From assembly GCA_965657195.1 (NCBI GenBank), contig CBFHNK010000037.1, forward strand, positions 1 to 15,746: a stretch of DNA of 15,746 nt, in the 5' to 3' direction. Positions 1 to 7,315 of the stretch are shown one piece after another. Source of the stretch: TMED14 sp965657195 (lineage in GTDB: Bacteria > Bacteroidota > Bacteroidia > Flavobacteriales > Schleiferiaceae). The stretch's first letter is position 1. Every line of letters starts with the position of its first letter. The notes beneath the pieces are model-generated. The model did not search any database and was not told the origin of the DNA. It was given only the letters and a program-made list of their open reading frames with translations. A program made the position numbers and the translations under genes.

Positions 1-557
1 AGGCCTACGTCAAAGAGCGCGGAGTTCGCTTAATTGGCCCCAACTGCCCCGGCGTGATTACCGCCGACGAGGCCAAAGTGGGCATCATGCCCGGTTTTGT
101 GTTCAAGAAGGGCAAGATTGGTATTGTTTCTAAATCAGGAACCCTGACCTACGAAGCCGCCGACCAACTGGTGAAGGCTGGCCTTGGTGTAACCACGGCG
201 ATTGGCATTGGTGGTGACCCCATCATCGGCACGACAACCCGCGAGGCCGTTGAGCTGTTAATGAACGACCCCGAGACCGAAGGCATCGTAATGATCGGCG
301 AAATCGGTGGCCAACTCGAGGCTGAGGCAGCGCGCTGGATTAAAGCTGACGGCAACCGCAAGCCGGTAGTTGGCTTTATCGCAGGCGAAACAGCCCCTAA
401 GGGCCGTACGATGGGCCACGCAGGCGCTATCGTGGGTGGGGCCGACGACACCGCCCAAGCCAAAAAAGCGATTCTTCGCGAGTGCGGCGTTGAAGTGGTG
501 GATTCACCTGCCCACATCGGACCACGTATGGCAGAGCTCTTCGGAGTAAAAGCCTAA
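1..557 (+). CDS. sucD: Succinyl-CoA synthetase (ADP/GDP-forming) alpha subunit, 3' part
   Basis: This is the alpha subunit of succinate-CoA ligase, the TCA-cycle enzyme that interconverts succinyl-CoA and succinate with substrate-level NTP formation. It works in the cytoplasm as a complex with SucB. The open frame runs in from the left edge (first full codon at 3) and gives about 185 residues of a family of roughly 290, so the N-terminal CoA-binding Rossmann part is mostly missing. The first visible residues contain LIGPNCPGVI, a hallmark of the family. The GTG at 54 lies inside this motif and is not the start. The phosphohistidine loop GHAGAIVGG is intact, with its histidine codon at 417-419. 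The gene ends with TAA two bases before the next ATG, so the two are probably co-transcribed. No terminator is visible between them. Confidence 0.97.
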   Translation, partial: AYVKERGVRLIGPNCPGVITADEAKVGIMPGFVFKKGKIGIVSKSGTLTYEAADQLVKAGLGVTTAIGIGGDPIIGTTTREAVELLMNDPETEGIVMIGEIGGQLEAEAARWIKADGNRKPVVGFIAGETAPKGRTMGHAGAIVGGADDTAQAKKAILRECGVEVVDSPAHIGPRMAELFGVKA

Positions 558-559
558 CG

Positions 560-1351
560 ATGAATAGGGCGCAAGCCTACGGCGACGGCCTGTTTGAAAC
601 GATGCGCGTTTCAGGTGGCCGCGTCCTGAACCCCGAAGAGCACTACTTCAGGTTGTTGGCTGGCATGCGCATTCTGCGCATGCCCATTCCTTCTCACTGG
701 AATCCAGATGGATGGCTGGCAGACCTGAAAACCGTTGAGCTTGACGCTACCCGCGACTACCGTTTGCGCCTTAGCGTGTGGCGCAGTGGGGCATTAGGTT
801 ATGCTCCCGAAGCGCGTGCGTCGGTCGAGTGGGAGGTGACTGCTGTCCCTGTCGAAGGCACGCTGTACCCTGTTCCAGTGCTTCGTCCTGAGCTCGGTCT
901 CTTTCAAGACCACCGTAAAAGTGCGGGAATCCTCTCAAACGTAAAGACCAGCAGCGCTATACTCTACGTACTTGCTGCAGGTTTTGCTCGTGAGCAGCAT
1001 GTGGACGAGGTGCTCATTCTCAATCATGAGAATCAAGTGCTTGAAGCCTCGAAATCTAATGTGATGCTGGTGCAGGGTTCAGAACTGATTACTCCGCCAT
1101 TGAGTTCGGGTGCCTTGAGGGGCGTCATGCGCGAGGTAGTCCTGGGACTCGCGCCACAGCTTGGACTTGACGTTCGAGAGGAGGTCTTTAGTCCTTTTGC
1201 GCTGCAGTCTGCAGAAGAGGTTTGGCTGACCAACGCCGTACACGGGGTGGCGGCAGTTCAAAAGTTTCGCAAAACCGAATACGGCTCAGTCCGCGCAGAA
1301 GCGATGCAAAAATTAGTTGTTGATCGCGCTCAAATTGCTCAATTCCAATAA
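560..1351 (+). CDS. PLP-dependent aminotransferase class IV (PabC/IlvE-like)
   Basis: This is a fold-type IV PLP enzyme, in the family of aminodeoxychorismate lyase, branched-chain and D-amino-acid aminotransferases. Visible signatures are YGDGLFET (residues 7-14), SNVKT with the probable Schiff-base lysine K129, LEASKSN (161-167) with the cofactor-contacting glutamate, and TPPLSSGALRGVMRE (178-192). The sequence pattern is closest to the enzymes annotated in Bacteroidota as class IV aminotransferase or 4-amino-4-deoxychorismate lyase, but the substrate cannot be settled from sequence. The start is the ATG two bases after the sucD stop. It leaves only six residues before YGDG, whereas most relatives carry about 20 more, and I see no family-like sequence in frame upstream. 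The 3' end overlaps convergent yqgE by 13 bp. Confidence 0.9.
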   Translation: MNRAQAYGDGLFETMRVSGGRVLNPEEHYFRLLAGMRILRMPIPSHWNPDGWLADLKTVELDATRDYRLRLSVWRSGALGYAPEARASVEWEVTAVPVEGTLYPVPVLRPELGLFQDHRKSAGILSNVKTSSAILYVLAAGFAREQHVDEVLILNHENQVLEASKSNVMLVQGSELITPPLSSGALRGVMREVVLGLAPQLGLDVREEVFSPFALQSAEEVWLTNAVHGVAAVQKFRKTEYGSVRAEAMQKLVVDRAQIAQFQ

Positions 1352-1881
1352 GGAATCTCGGGCGAATTAAGCCAAAGCTTTAAGTCGTCAGGCCAGCGTT
1401 GGGCCAATGTTCGGTAGGCGCCTTCAGATTGCCACCATTCAGACTGTACGACGCCGTTGGCTACAACCCAACTCCCTTCTTCGAGTTCGGACGCAAGTTG
1501 GCCCTCTGCCCAACCTGAATAGCCCGCCATGAACGCGATGTCGTCGGGCTGAAGCCATTCCGCGTCAATGGCCTCGCGCAGTGCGTCAAAATCACCGCCG
1601 AAGTAGATTCCGGGAAGCACTAATTCGGAATTTGGAATAAGATCCGGCCTGCGGTGGAGGTAGTACAGAGAATCCGTACTCACGGGACCACCCAAGTACA
1701 GCGGCCAACTGGGCCAATCTCCGCGCAGGGCTTGATCTAACGTGTATTCGCTTAACTTGTTGACAATCAGACCTACGCACGAATCGGGCCCGACATGGGT
1801 CATCAGTACGAGCGAGCGACTGAAGTTTCCGTCTTCAAGAAGAGGGTGGGCCATTAAAAAAGATCCGGTTTCGGCCTGCAT
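1339..1881 (-). CDS. yqgE: YqgE/AlgH family protein (DUF179, UPF0301)
   Basis: The family is widespread and its biochemical role is unknown. The name AlgH comes from an alginate-regulation phenotype in Pseudomonas. The 180 residues match the usual size of about 185. Typical features are the N-terminal G-x-F/L-L-x-xHPLL segment, NFSRSLVLMTH (19-29), a GLIVNK motif (37-42), LYLGGPV (61-67) and the FMAGYSGWAEGQL block (117-129). No signal peptide or membrane segment is present, so it should be cytoplasmic. The start ATG (complement of 1879-1881) gives a normal family N-terminus. The gene converges on the aminotransferase with a 13-bp overlap of 3' ends and diverges from pdxH across 21 bp. Its promoter must therefore lie in that short spacer or inside pdxH. 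Confidence 0.93.
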   Translation of the reverse strand: MQAETGSFLMAHPLLEDGNFSRSLVLMTHVGPDSCVGLIVNKLSEYTLDQALRGDWPSWPLYLGGPVSTDSLYYLHRRPDLIPNSELVLPGIYFGGDFDALREAIDAEWLQPDDIAFMAGYSGWAEGQLASELEEGSWVVANGVVQSEWWQSEGAYRTLAQRWPDDLKLWLNSPEIPYWN

Positions 1882-1902
1882 GCGAACTAATTTAGCACAA
1901 TA
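1882..1902. promoter_or_regulatory. 21-bp divergent spacer yqgE/pdxH with a near-symmetric -7-like core
   Basis: The whole gap between the two divergent start codons is 21 bp. It contains CTAATTTAG (1887-1895), which reads TAATTTAG on the plus strand and TAAATTAG on the minus strand. Each matches the Bacteroidota -7 consensus TAnnTTTG at all but one position. Initiation from either would put the transcript start at or very near the ATG, giving leaderless or nearly leaderless mRNAs. No good -33 TTTG is seen at the normal spacing, so this is a tentative call. Confidence 0.3.
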
Positions 1903-2538
1903 ATGGGACTACACGACGACCGCAAAGAATACGTCAAGGGCAGCCTTGACGACCGATGGATGCACGCTGATCCGTTCGTTCAATTTCAAGCGTGGATGGA
2001 CGAGTTTCGGGCTACGGGCGCTGAAGACGCCACCGCATTTGCGCTGAGTACAGTGGCTGCCAACGGGGATCCCGATGCACGGACGGTGCTTCTCAAGGAA
2101 TTTCGAGCGGGAGACCTCATTTTTTACACGAACTACGCGTCCAAAAAAGGCAAGGACCTAGAAGCCAACCCTCGCGCACATGCCCTGTTTTTTTGGCCCA
2201 GTCTTGAGCGACAGATTCGCGTGCTCGGATCCGTGCACAAAATTTCGGCCGAAGAGAGCTCAGCCTACTTTACGAGCCGCCCGCTCGGAAGCCAGTGGGG
2301 CGCAGCTGCATCGCAGCAGTCGCAGCCCATTGCGTCGCGCGAAGCCATGGAAGCACAGTGGAAGGCCATCCAAGACCAGCATCCCGATTCCATTCCGCGC
2401 CCCGAACACTGGGGTGGGTACGCCATTCGCGCCGAACGCATCGAATTCTGGCAGGGTAGAGCGAGCCGCCTGCACGACCGCATTCAATTTACGCGTCAGC
2501 CCGACCAAAGCTGGACCGCACAACGCCTTCAACCATGA
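1903..2538 (+). CDS. pdxH: Pyridoxamine/pyridoxine 5'-phosphate oxidase
   Basis: This FMN-dependent oxidase converts pyridoxamine or pyridoxine 5'-phosphate to pyridoxal 5'-phosphate (EC 1.4.3.5), the last step of PLP synthesis and the salvage step. The 211 residues are the normal family length. Visible motifs are ARTVLLK (59-65), the FMN-contacting FYTNYASKKG (74-83), LERQIRV (101-107), SRPLGSQWGAAASQQS (125-140), the HWGGY segment (169-173), the family signature IEFWQGRASRLHDR (180-193) and a C-terminal RLQP. The start MGLHDDRKEYVKGSLDD matches the N-terminal helix of Bacteroidota homologues. The TGA stop overlaps the ATG of the next gene (ATGA, 2535-2538), which suggests translational coupling with the oxidoreductase. 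PLP is also the cofactor of the aminotransferase at 560-1351. Confidence 0.97.
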   Translation: MGLHDDRKEYVKGSLDDRWMHADPFVQFQAWMDEFRATGAEDATAFALSTVAANGDPDARTVLLKEFRAGDLIFYTNYASKKGKDLEANPRAHALFFWPSLERQIRVLGSVHKISAEESSAYFTSRPLGSQWGAAASQQSQPIASREAMEAQWKAIQDQHPDSIPRPEHWGGYAIRAERIEFWQGRASRLHDRIQFTRQPDQSWTAQRLQP

Positions 2539-3545
2539 GTACATCCAAATTTGCCGTGGTCGGCTGCGGCCGCATTGGCCAGCGCCACATCGAAATGATC
2601 CGCAACCTCGATCGTGCGGAACTTGTTGCCACGTGCGACGTTCGCAATGCAGAGGAACTGGAATTGCCCGCGGGGATTCCGCACTACCACTCGCTTGAAG
2701 CGCTTTTAGCCGACCATCACGTGGATGTACTGGCAGTAGCTAGTCCGAACGGACTGCACGCCCAGCACGCGCTGCTCGGAATTGATTCTGGGGCCCACGT
2801 GATTGTCGAAAAACCCATGGCACTGCACAAGTCCGACGCTGAACGGGTACTGCACGCCGCCCTTCAGCGCGGTCGCTACGTGTTTGGTGTCATGCAAAAC
2901 CGCTATTCGCCTCCCTCGGAGTGGCTGAAGTCCGTGGTGGACCAAGGCCTGCTGGGCGACATTTTTCAGGTTCACGTCGACTGCTTCTGGAACCGCGACG
3001 ACCGCTACTACCACCCCGGCGGCTGGCACGGTACCAAAGATTTGGACGGCGGAACCTTGTTCACGCAGTTTAGCCACTTCATCGACATCCTGTACTGGGT
3101 TTTTGGTGACGTCAAGCCGTTGTCGGCGCTCCTTCGCAACTACAACCACGGCCACAGCATTGAATTTGAAGACACGGGGCTTGTGCACTTCGCACTTCCG
3201 CAGCACGGAGCCGCACTCGGTTCGCTGAACTACAGCACCAGCGTGTGGGACGCCAATCTCGAAAGCTCGATGACCATCATCGGATCAAAGGGAAGCATTA
3301 AAGTCGCCGGCCAGTACATGAATGAAGTTGTGCACTGCCACATTGAGGGCTACCGCATGCCTGAATTGGCTCCGAGCAATCCGCCCAATGACTACGGCCC
3401 CTACAAGGGCTCGGCCGCGAACCACATGTACGTGTACGAAAACGTACGCGACGTACTCAGCGGAACCAAACCCATAACCACTAATGCCCTGGAGGGACTG
3501 AAGGTGGTTGAAATCATTGAGTCCATTTACGCACTCGCACGATAA
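2535..3545 (+). CDS. Gfo/Idh/MocA family NAD(P)-dependent oxidoreductase (WlbA/WbpB-like)
   Basis: This is a two-domain cytoplasmic sugar dehydrogenase of 336 residues. The N-terminal Rossmann fold shows GCGRIG (10-15). The EKP motif (92-94) carries the conserved lysine. The C-terminal alpha/beta domain has DGGTLFTQFSHFIDILYWVFGD at 171-192, whose histidine and aspartate (H181, D184) sit where the catalytic residues of the family lie. FEDTG followed later by an N-rich GPYKGSAANH region resembles the UDP-GlcNAc(A) 3-dehydrogenases WlbA/WbpB. That assignment is an inference from pattern, and no sugar-nucleotide genes lie nearby to support it. It is translationally coupled to pdxH by a 4-bp overlap and followed by the terminator at 3568-3591. 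Substrate: unknown. Confidence 0.9.
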   Translation: MSTSKFAVVGCGRIGQRHIEMIRNLDRAELVATCDVRNAEELELPAGIPHYHSLEALLADHHVDVLAVASPNGLHAQHALLGIDSGAHVIVEKPMALHKSDAERVLHAALQRGRYVFGVMQNRYSPPSEWLKSVVDQGLLGDIFQVHVDCFWNRDDRYYHPGGWHGTKDLDGGTLFTQFSHFIDILYWVFGDVKPLSALLRNYNHGHSIEFEDTGLVHFALPQHGAALGSLNYSTSVWDANLESSMTIIGSKGSIKVAGQYMNEVVHCHIEGYRMPELAPSNPPNDYGPYKGSAANHMYVYENVRDVLSGTKPITTNALEGLKVVEIIESIYALAR

Positions 3546-3563
3546 ACCGACACGAGAACGCAT

Positions 3564-3591
3564 AAAAAAAGCCGCCCGAGGGGGCGGCTTT
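3564..3591. terminator. Bidirectional rho-independent terminator between the oxidoreductase and HU genes
   Basis: The stem AAAGCCGCCC (3568-3577) pairs with GGGCGGCTTT (3582-3591) around a 4-nt loop, GAGG. A run of seven A at 3564-3570 becomes a U-tract on the minus strand, so the hairpin is strongest as the terminator of the HU transcript. On the plus strand the U-tract is short (TTTCGCGTTT), so termination after the oxidoreductase gene would be weaker. Confidence 0.9.
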
Positions 3592-3613
3592 CGCGTTTAG
3601 GTGATTTTGGGCA

Positions 3614-3871
3614 TTAGAGTTTGCCAGCCAGCTCAGCGCCAGCCTTGATCTTAGCAGCGATTTTAATGGTCGCGCCAGTCTGTGGGTTGCGGCCCTCACG
3701 AGCACCGCGCTCTGATACGCTGAAGGTACCGAAACCTACGAGTGATACTTTGCCACCTTTGGCAAGGGCACCACCGATGTTGTTGGTTACGGAGTCTAGG
3801 GCAACTTTAGCTTGTGCCTTAGAGATACCTGCGTCAGCTGCGATGGCGTCGATGAGTTCTGCCTTGTTCAT
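3614..3871 (-). CDS. hup: HU family DNA-binding protein, shortened C-terminal region
   Basis: This is a small histone-like nucleoid protein that binds and bends DNA as a dimer. The start MNKAELIDAIAADAGISKA and the core SLVGFGTFSV plus the arm sequence REGRNPQTGATIKI are classical for HU. The protein is 85 residues instead of about 90. Compared with the Bacteroidota pattern I know (IAAK-x-VxKF-KAGAEL), this one goes directly from IAAKI to KAGAEL, a loss of about four residues where the strand after the DNA arm leads into the last helix. The frame is clean, so it looks like a real in-frame deletion. It has its own promoter (TATATTTG, 3911-3918) and terminator (3568-3591) and lies downstream of fmt on the same strand. 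The symbol is generic. Confidence 0.95.
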   Translation of the reverse strand: MNKAELIDAIAADAGISKAQAKVALDSVTNNIGGALAKGGKVSLVGFGTFSVSERGAREGRNPQTGATIKIAAKIKAGAELAGKL

Positions 3872-3910
3872 GCTTGATGTTTTTAAGAGTGATTAAACGT
3901 TTGGTTTTCC

Positions 3911-3940
3911 CAAATATAGGCGGAATCCCAATACGCACAA
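3911..3940 (-). promoter_or_regulatory. Bacteroidota-type promoter of the HU gene
   Basis: On the minus strand TATATTTG (complement of 3911-3918) is a perfect match to TAnnTTTG. It is preceded, after 19 nt, by a TTG (complement of 3938-3940) at the position of the -33 element. The start of transcription would fall a few bases downstream, giving a 5' leader of roughly 35 nt before the ATG at 3871. The promoter lies in the 73-bp gap between fmt and HU, so HU can be expressed independently of the recQ-fmt cluster. Confidence 0.65.
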
Positions 3941-3944
3941 GGAT

Positions 3945-4907
3945 TTAGTCAATTTTTTGACCACTAAGTGTAAATCGGCCCCTTAATCGACTTCCGCGCA
4001 CGAAATCTTTTGCGCTCATTCGCCGCTTACCCGGCCATTGAACTTCGTGAACGACCGCGTGAGCATCTGCTGAAAACAACTTAATTCCTTGATTGTTAAT
4101 TACATAATGAGTAATCTCGGAATGAGTGAGGGCAACAGACTCGGGCCATTCGCTCCTAAAGAGCTTCCAGCGCTCCGCAGGCGATTCAGGGGTCGGTAAA
4201 CTAGCTCCAGGGATGGGATCGCAGGCTTTGATGCGGTTGTGCACGTCCCAAAGGGTCGTTAAACGCTCCAGATGAGCGAATTCTGGCGTCAATTTGGGCG
4301 CTGCGCGGTGCGAAAGACCTTCTTCTTGGGGCATAGGGCGAAGGTCGTGGTGTACCCGCTGCACAAGAACGTCTGCCGCAAGCTGCGCACCCTCAGAGGC
4401 CATTCGGGCGTAGAGTTCGCCAAAGGTTTCGTTGGTTCCGACCGGAATTCGAACCTGACGAAGGATGGGTCCCTCGTCGATGGCGTGGTTGAGTGAGAAC
4501 GCGGTAACTCCGGTTTCGGAATCGCCGTAGGCAAGGCTCCACTGGATGGGAGCCGCTCCGCGAAGGTCTGGAAGGAGCGAGCCGTGGATGTTGAGCGAGC
4601 CGCAGGGTGGCATGTTCCACACGGCCTCGGGAAGCATGCGAAAGGCAACCACCGTGAAAATATCAGCGTTGAAGGCGGCGAGTTCCGTCAGAAATTCAGG
4701 ATCGCGCAGTTTCTCAGGCTGAAGAAGGGGTATAGAATGCTCGCGCGCAAGCAGTGCTACGGGACTCGACTTGAGCTGCTGTCCGCGGCCACTCGGGCGG
4801 TCAGGGGCCGACACAACCGCCACCACATTGATCTTGGGAGCATGCATCAGCGCCTGAAGACTCGTTGCGGCAAAATCGGGGGTACCAAAAAATACAGTTC
4901 GTAGCAT
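3945..4907 (-). CDS. fmt: Methionyl-tRNA formyltransferase
   Basis: Fmt transfers a formyl group from 10-formyl-THF to the initiator Met-tRNA (EC 2.1.2.9), which is needed for normal translation initiation in the cytoplasm. At 320 residues it has the normal length. The N-terminal transformylase fold begins MLRTVFFGTPDFA. The catalytic triad falls at N106, H108 and D144, the same numbers as in the E. coli enzyme, in SLNIHGSLLPDLRGAAPI and HAIDEGPI. The SLLPxxRGAAPI family signature is intact. The C-terminal OB-like domain follows from about residue 205. The gene starts 16 bp after the recQ stop on the same strand and is probably in one operon with recQ and the AAA ATPase. No terminator is visible before the HU promoter. 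Confidence 0.97.
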   Translation of the reverse strand: MLRTVFFGTPDFAATSLQALMHAPKINVVAVVSAPDRPSGRGQQLKSSPVALLAREHSIPLLQPEKLRDPEFLTELAAFNADIFTVVAFRMLPEAVWNMPPCGSLNIHGSLLPDLRGAAPIQWSLAYGDSETGVTAFSLNHAIDEGPILRQVRIPVGTNETFGELYARMASEGAQLAADVLVQRVHHDLRPMPQEEGLSHRAAPKLTPEFAHLERLTTLWDVHNRIKACDPIPGASLPTPESPAERWKLFRSEWPESVALTHSEITHYVINNQGIKLFSADAHAVVHEVQWPGKRRMSAKDFVRGSRLRGRFTLSGQKID

Positions 4908-4923
4908 GGCGCAAAGGTCGCAA

Positions 4924-6783
4924 CTAAAGCGTGACCCAACCGGACTCGTCGAGCGTCCACCAGCCCAAATCGGATCCGCGGCCTAAAAAGCGCGCTGCCT
5001 CAGAACGGGGGAGCCCTGTACGCTCTGCAGCGTCTCGAATGCTCAGTCGATGAGATTCTGAACTGTGCAGCGCAGTGAGCAGGGCATAGGCCAGCTCAGA
5101 GGGCTCGCGCTTGGACCGGCACACGTCGCAGCGGCCGCAGTCCTCAGTAACGACCTCGCCAAAGTAGGCGAGCAGTTGGGTAAACCGGCATTCGACCGCA
5201 TTGGGGTCGAGCATTGCGGCCACGGCGCGGGATCGACCCAAGATTCGGTTGCGGTCTATGTCCCAGTCGGCCTTAGAAATCGGGCTTGACCCTTGCGGAA
5301 ACCGAGGGTGGGCCCAGCGGTACGTGGTTCCGTTGCCGCCACCCTCAAGGCTGATTAGTTCGAGTTCCGCGGCACGGTTGAGCAGCAGGCGTACTTGGGC
5401 CAACGTCCAACCGCCAATCCCCGCGAGCGCGCTGAGTTCAATGCGCTCTGAGTGGTGCACAATCCCGGGGTAGCGTCGGGCGAGGGTGTAGAGTAGGTCG
5501 GAATAGGTGGGGTTTGCCTCGGCGATGTCGACGAGCTCGCTGCCTCCGTAGCGAAGCTGCACGCGAAACTGGGCTTCGGACTCTTCAATCACCTCGACGA
5601 GGCCCTTGCGCGCCATGATGCGTAGCACGAGTTCGTGCGCCGGACTTTGGGGGCGAATTCGGACGCCCGGACCGTCACCAACCGCAATTTGCGCCTTGCT
5701 GGCTAGTTCGTGGTAGTGCTGGATCCACGTGGCGAATGGAGGCATGGAGCGTTCCATCTTGCGGGTGAATGCAGCGAGCGCCTTGGGTTCGAGCAGCACA
5801 AGTGCCTCGGCGTCCTGGCCATCTCGTCCGCCGCGGCCAATCTCTTGGTACAGTGCTTCGGGGCTCTCCGGGAGTTCCGTGTGCAGCACCTGACGCACGT
5901 CGGGCTGGTCAATTCCCATTCCGAATGCGGTCGTCGCGACCATCGTGCGCACGCTGCCGCTGCTCCAGGCCGTCTGAAGGCGTTCGCGGTCGGAACGCGG
6001 CATACCCGCGTGGTAGGGCGCGGCCGGAATTCCTTGGTCTGAAAGGTGCTGGGCCCAGCGGGTGGCCGCAACGCGGCTCCGGACGTAGACAATTTGCCGT
6101 CCGTCGTACGGCCGAATCGAGGCGGCGCAGGCCGTGGCGATGTCGGCGACTTCGCGAACTGACCAAATGAGGTTGGGGCGCGCAAACGATGCCTGAAATA
6201 CCTGCGGCTCGCGAAGTCCGAGCAGCTGAATAACGTCCGCGAGCACGTCTGGGGTGGCCGAGGCCGTGAGCGCGATGCACGGAACCTGGCTCAGCGACTC
6301 GCGTAGTTCCTTGAGCTGAGTGTACTGCGGCCTGAAGTCATGGCCCCATTGGCTGACGCAGTGGGCCTCATCAATGGCGAGCAAGCGGACGTCCCAGTGC
6401 TCGATGATGGCGGTAAAGTTTCGCGAACGGGCACGTTCGGGCGAAACATAGGCGAATTGGGGCGGACGGCGCTGCAGGTCCATCCAATCCGAATTTTTGA
6501 GGTCTCCAGCGAGCGAACGGGCGTCGATTCCGCGCTGTACCAGCTGGGCCACTTGGTCTGACATCAGCGAAATGAGGGGCGAGATCACGATAGTGGTTCC
6601 GCCCAAGGCGAGCCCCGGAACCTGAAAGCACAGCGACTTACCACCCCCCGTCGGGAGTAGCGCCACCGTGTCGTGGCCAGAAACTACGGATTCCGCAATC
6701 GGGCGCTGCAGCGGCCGAAAGTCGGGATAGCCCCAAACAGCTTGCAGTACCTGCTGCAGGCGATCACTTGCGCCCGAGGACAT
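4924..6783 (-). CDS. recQ: RecQ-family ATP-dependent DNA helicase, Bacteroidota architecture
   Basis: This is a 3'-5' superfamily 2 DNA helicase for repair and recombination, 619 residues. Visible motifs are the Walker A segment TGGGKS (45-50), the DEAH box (138-141), FGMGIDQPDVR (287-297) and motif VI YQEIGRGGRDG (312-322). The zinc module does not follow the helicase core directly, as it does in E. coli RecQ. About 200 residues with a winged-helix-like pattern come first. The four likely zinc ligands then appear at C532, C549, C552 and C555 in the context CRFTQLLAYFGE and DCGRCDVC. A short C-terminal winged-helix-like tail follows and no HRDC domain is evident. From memory this order matches one RecQ subgroup common in Bacteroidota. 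The start overlaps the upstream ATPase gene by 20 bp, so translation is probably coupled. Confidence 0.95.
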   Translation of the reverse strand: MSSGASDRLQQVLQAVWGYPDFRPLQRPIAESVVSGHDTVALLPTGGGKSLCFQVPGLALGGTTIVISPLISLMSDQVAQLVQRGIDARSLAGDLKNSDWMDLQRRPPQFAYVSPERARSRNFTAIIEHWDVRLLAIDEAHCVSQWGHDFRPQYTQLKELRESLSQVPCIALTASATPDVLADVIQLLGLREPQVFQASFARPNLIWSVREVADIATACAASIRPYDGRQIVYVRSRVAATRWAQHLSDQGIPAAPYHAGMPRSDRERLQTAWSSGSVRTMVATTAFGMGIDQPDVRQVLHTELPESPEALYQEIGRGGRDGQDAEALVLLEPKALAAFTRKMERSMPPFATWIQHYHELASKAQIAVGDGPGVRIRPQSPAHELVLRIMARKGLVEVIEESEAQFRVQLRYGGSELVDIAEANPTYSDLLYTLARRYPGIVHHSERIELSALAGIGGWTLAQVRLLLNRAAELELISLEGGGNGTTYRWAHPRFPQGSSPISKADWDIDRNRILGRSRAVAAMLDPNAVECRFTQLLAYFGEVVTEDCGRCDVCRSKREPSELAYALLTALHSSESHRLSIRDAAERTGLPRSEAARFLGRGSDLGWWTLDESGWVTL

Positions 6784-7315
6784 GAAGTATGAATTCTACG
6801 CGTTGTTCCACAGATGCCCGTGGAACCTCAATGAGTTCGTAGCCCAACGCGGAGTACGTTGAGACCAGCGATTCGTGGACTTGGACTGCCGTTTCAAAGG
6901 GTTCCCAGCGCTCGCCGTCGGTGCGGTAAATGGCTTCCCAGGGCGGAAAAATGAACACTTTGTAGTGGTAGGGGTAGGGCGTGGGGTCCATCCATGCGGG
7001 AACTTCTTTGTCGCCCGCCTGAAGGTAGCTGAGTGTGTCGAGCAGGCTGCGGTCAAAAAACACATCACCCTCATGGTGCTGCGCCTCGGCATGCTGGGCC
7101 GCGCGGAGCTTCCAAATGACTTCTGAAAAGGCCAAAAGGTTGCGCCACGGATCGTCTCCGCCGAGCTTCGTGCCCTCTTGAGTAATGATGTCGCGCGAAA
7201 TCTCGTGGAGCACTGGGTACCCAAGCTGCTGAAGCAGTGCGACTACCGAAGTTTTTCCGGTAGATGGTGCGCCAGTGAGCACGATGCGACGGGTTGTGGT
7301 GTTACTTTGAGTCAT
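6764..7315 (-). CDS. AAA_28 family ATP-binding protein (NadR/Ttd14-like P-loop protein)
   Basis: This is a predicted P-loop NTPase or kinase of about 183 residues. The Walker A segment TGAPSTGKTS lies near the N-terminus. It is followed by HEISRDII, a FFDRSLLDTLSY segment (Walker-B-like, with an aspartate-arginine pair) and YRTDGERWEPFE. This order is typical of the AAA_28 family, which includes the kinase-like part of NadR and Ttd14. No NMN-binding partner domain is present, so NadR function should not be assumed. I chose the ATG at 7315 because an alternative ATG four codons upstream (7327) would extend 14 bp into the divergent DUF493 gene. The 3' end overlaps recQ by 20 bp, placing it first in the ATPase-recQ-fmt cluster. 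The true substrate is unknown. Confidence 0.85.
   Translation of the reverse strand: MTQSNTTTRRIVLTGAPSTGKTSVVALLQQLGYPVLHEISRDIITQEGTKLGGDDPWRNLLAFSEVIWKLRAAQHAEAQHHEGDVFFDRSLLDTLSYLQAGDKEVPAWMDPTPYPYHYKVFIFPPWEAIYRTDGERWEPFETAVQVHESLVSTYSALGYELIEVPRASVEQRVEFILHVLGRK
7302..7309 (+). promoter_or_regulatory. Candidate -7 element of the DUF493 gene (leaderless type)
   Basis: TTACTTTG matches TAnnTTTG except for the second base and ends four bases before the DUF493 ATG. The same eight bases occur five bases before the clpC ATG. A transcript from here would start at or next to the start codon. No good -33 element is seen at the usual distance, so support is the position and the coincidence with clpC. 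Confidence 0.3.

Noticed and set aside
54..56. GTG at 54 as the start of sucD
   Set aside because: The frame is open to the left edge and the residues before it form the conserved LIGPNCPG motif, so the gene is cut by the window and the GTG is internal.
1342..1356. Hairpin ATTCC-AATAA-GGAAT at the aminotransferase/yqgE overlap as a terminator
   Set aside because: The stem has only 5 AT-containing pairs and no T-tract; it is likely chance.
2706..3206. Minus-strand frame of 166 codons inside the oxidoreductase gene
   Set aside because: It mirrors a highly conserved Gfo/Idh/MocA gene and has a V/A-rich composition typical of a codon-bias shadow.
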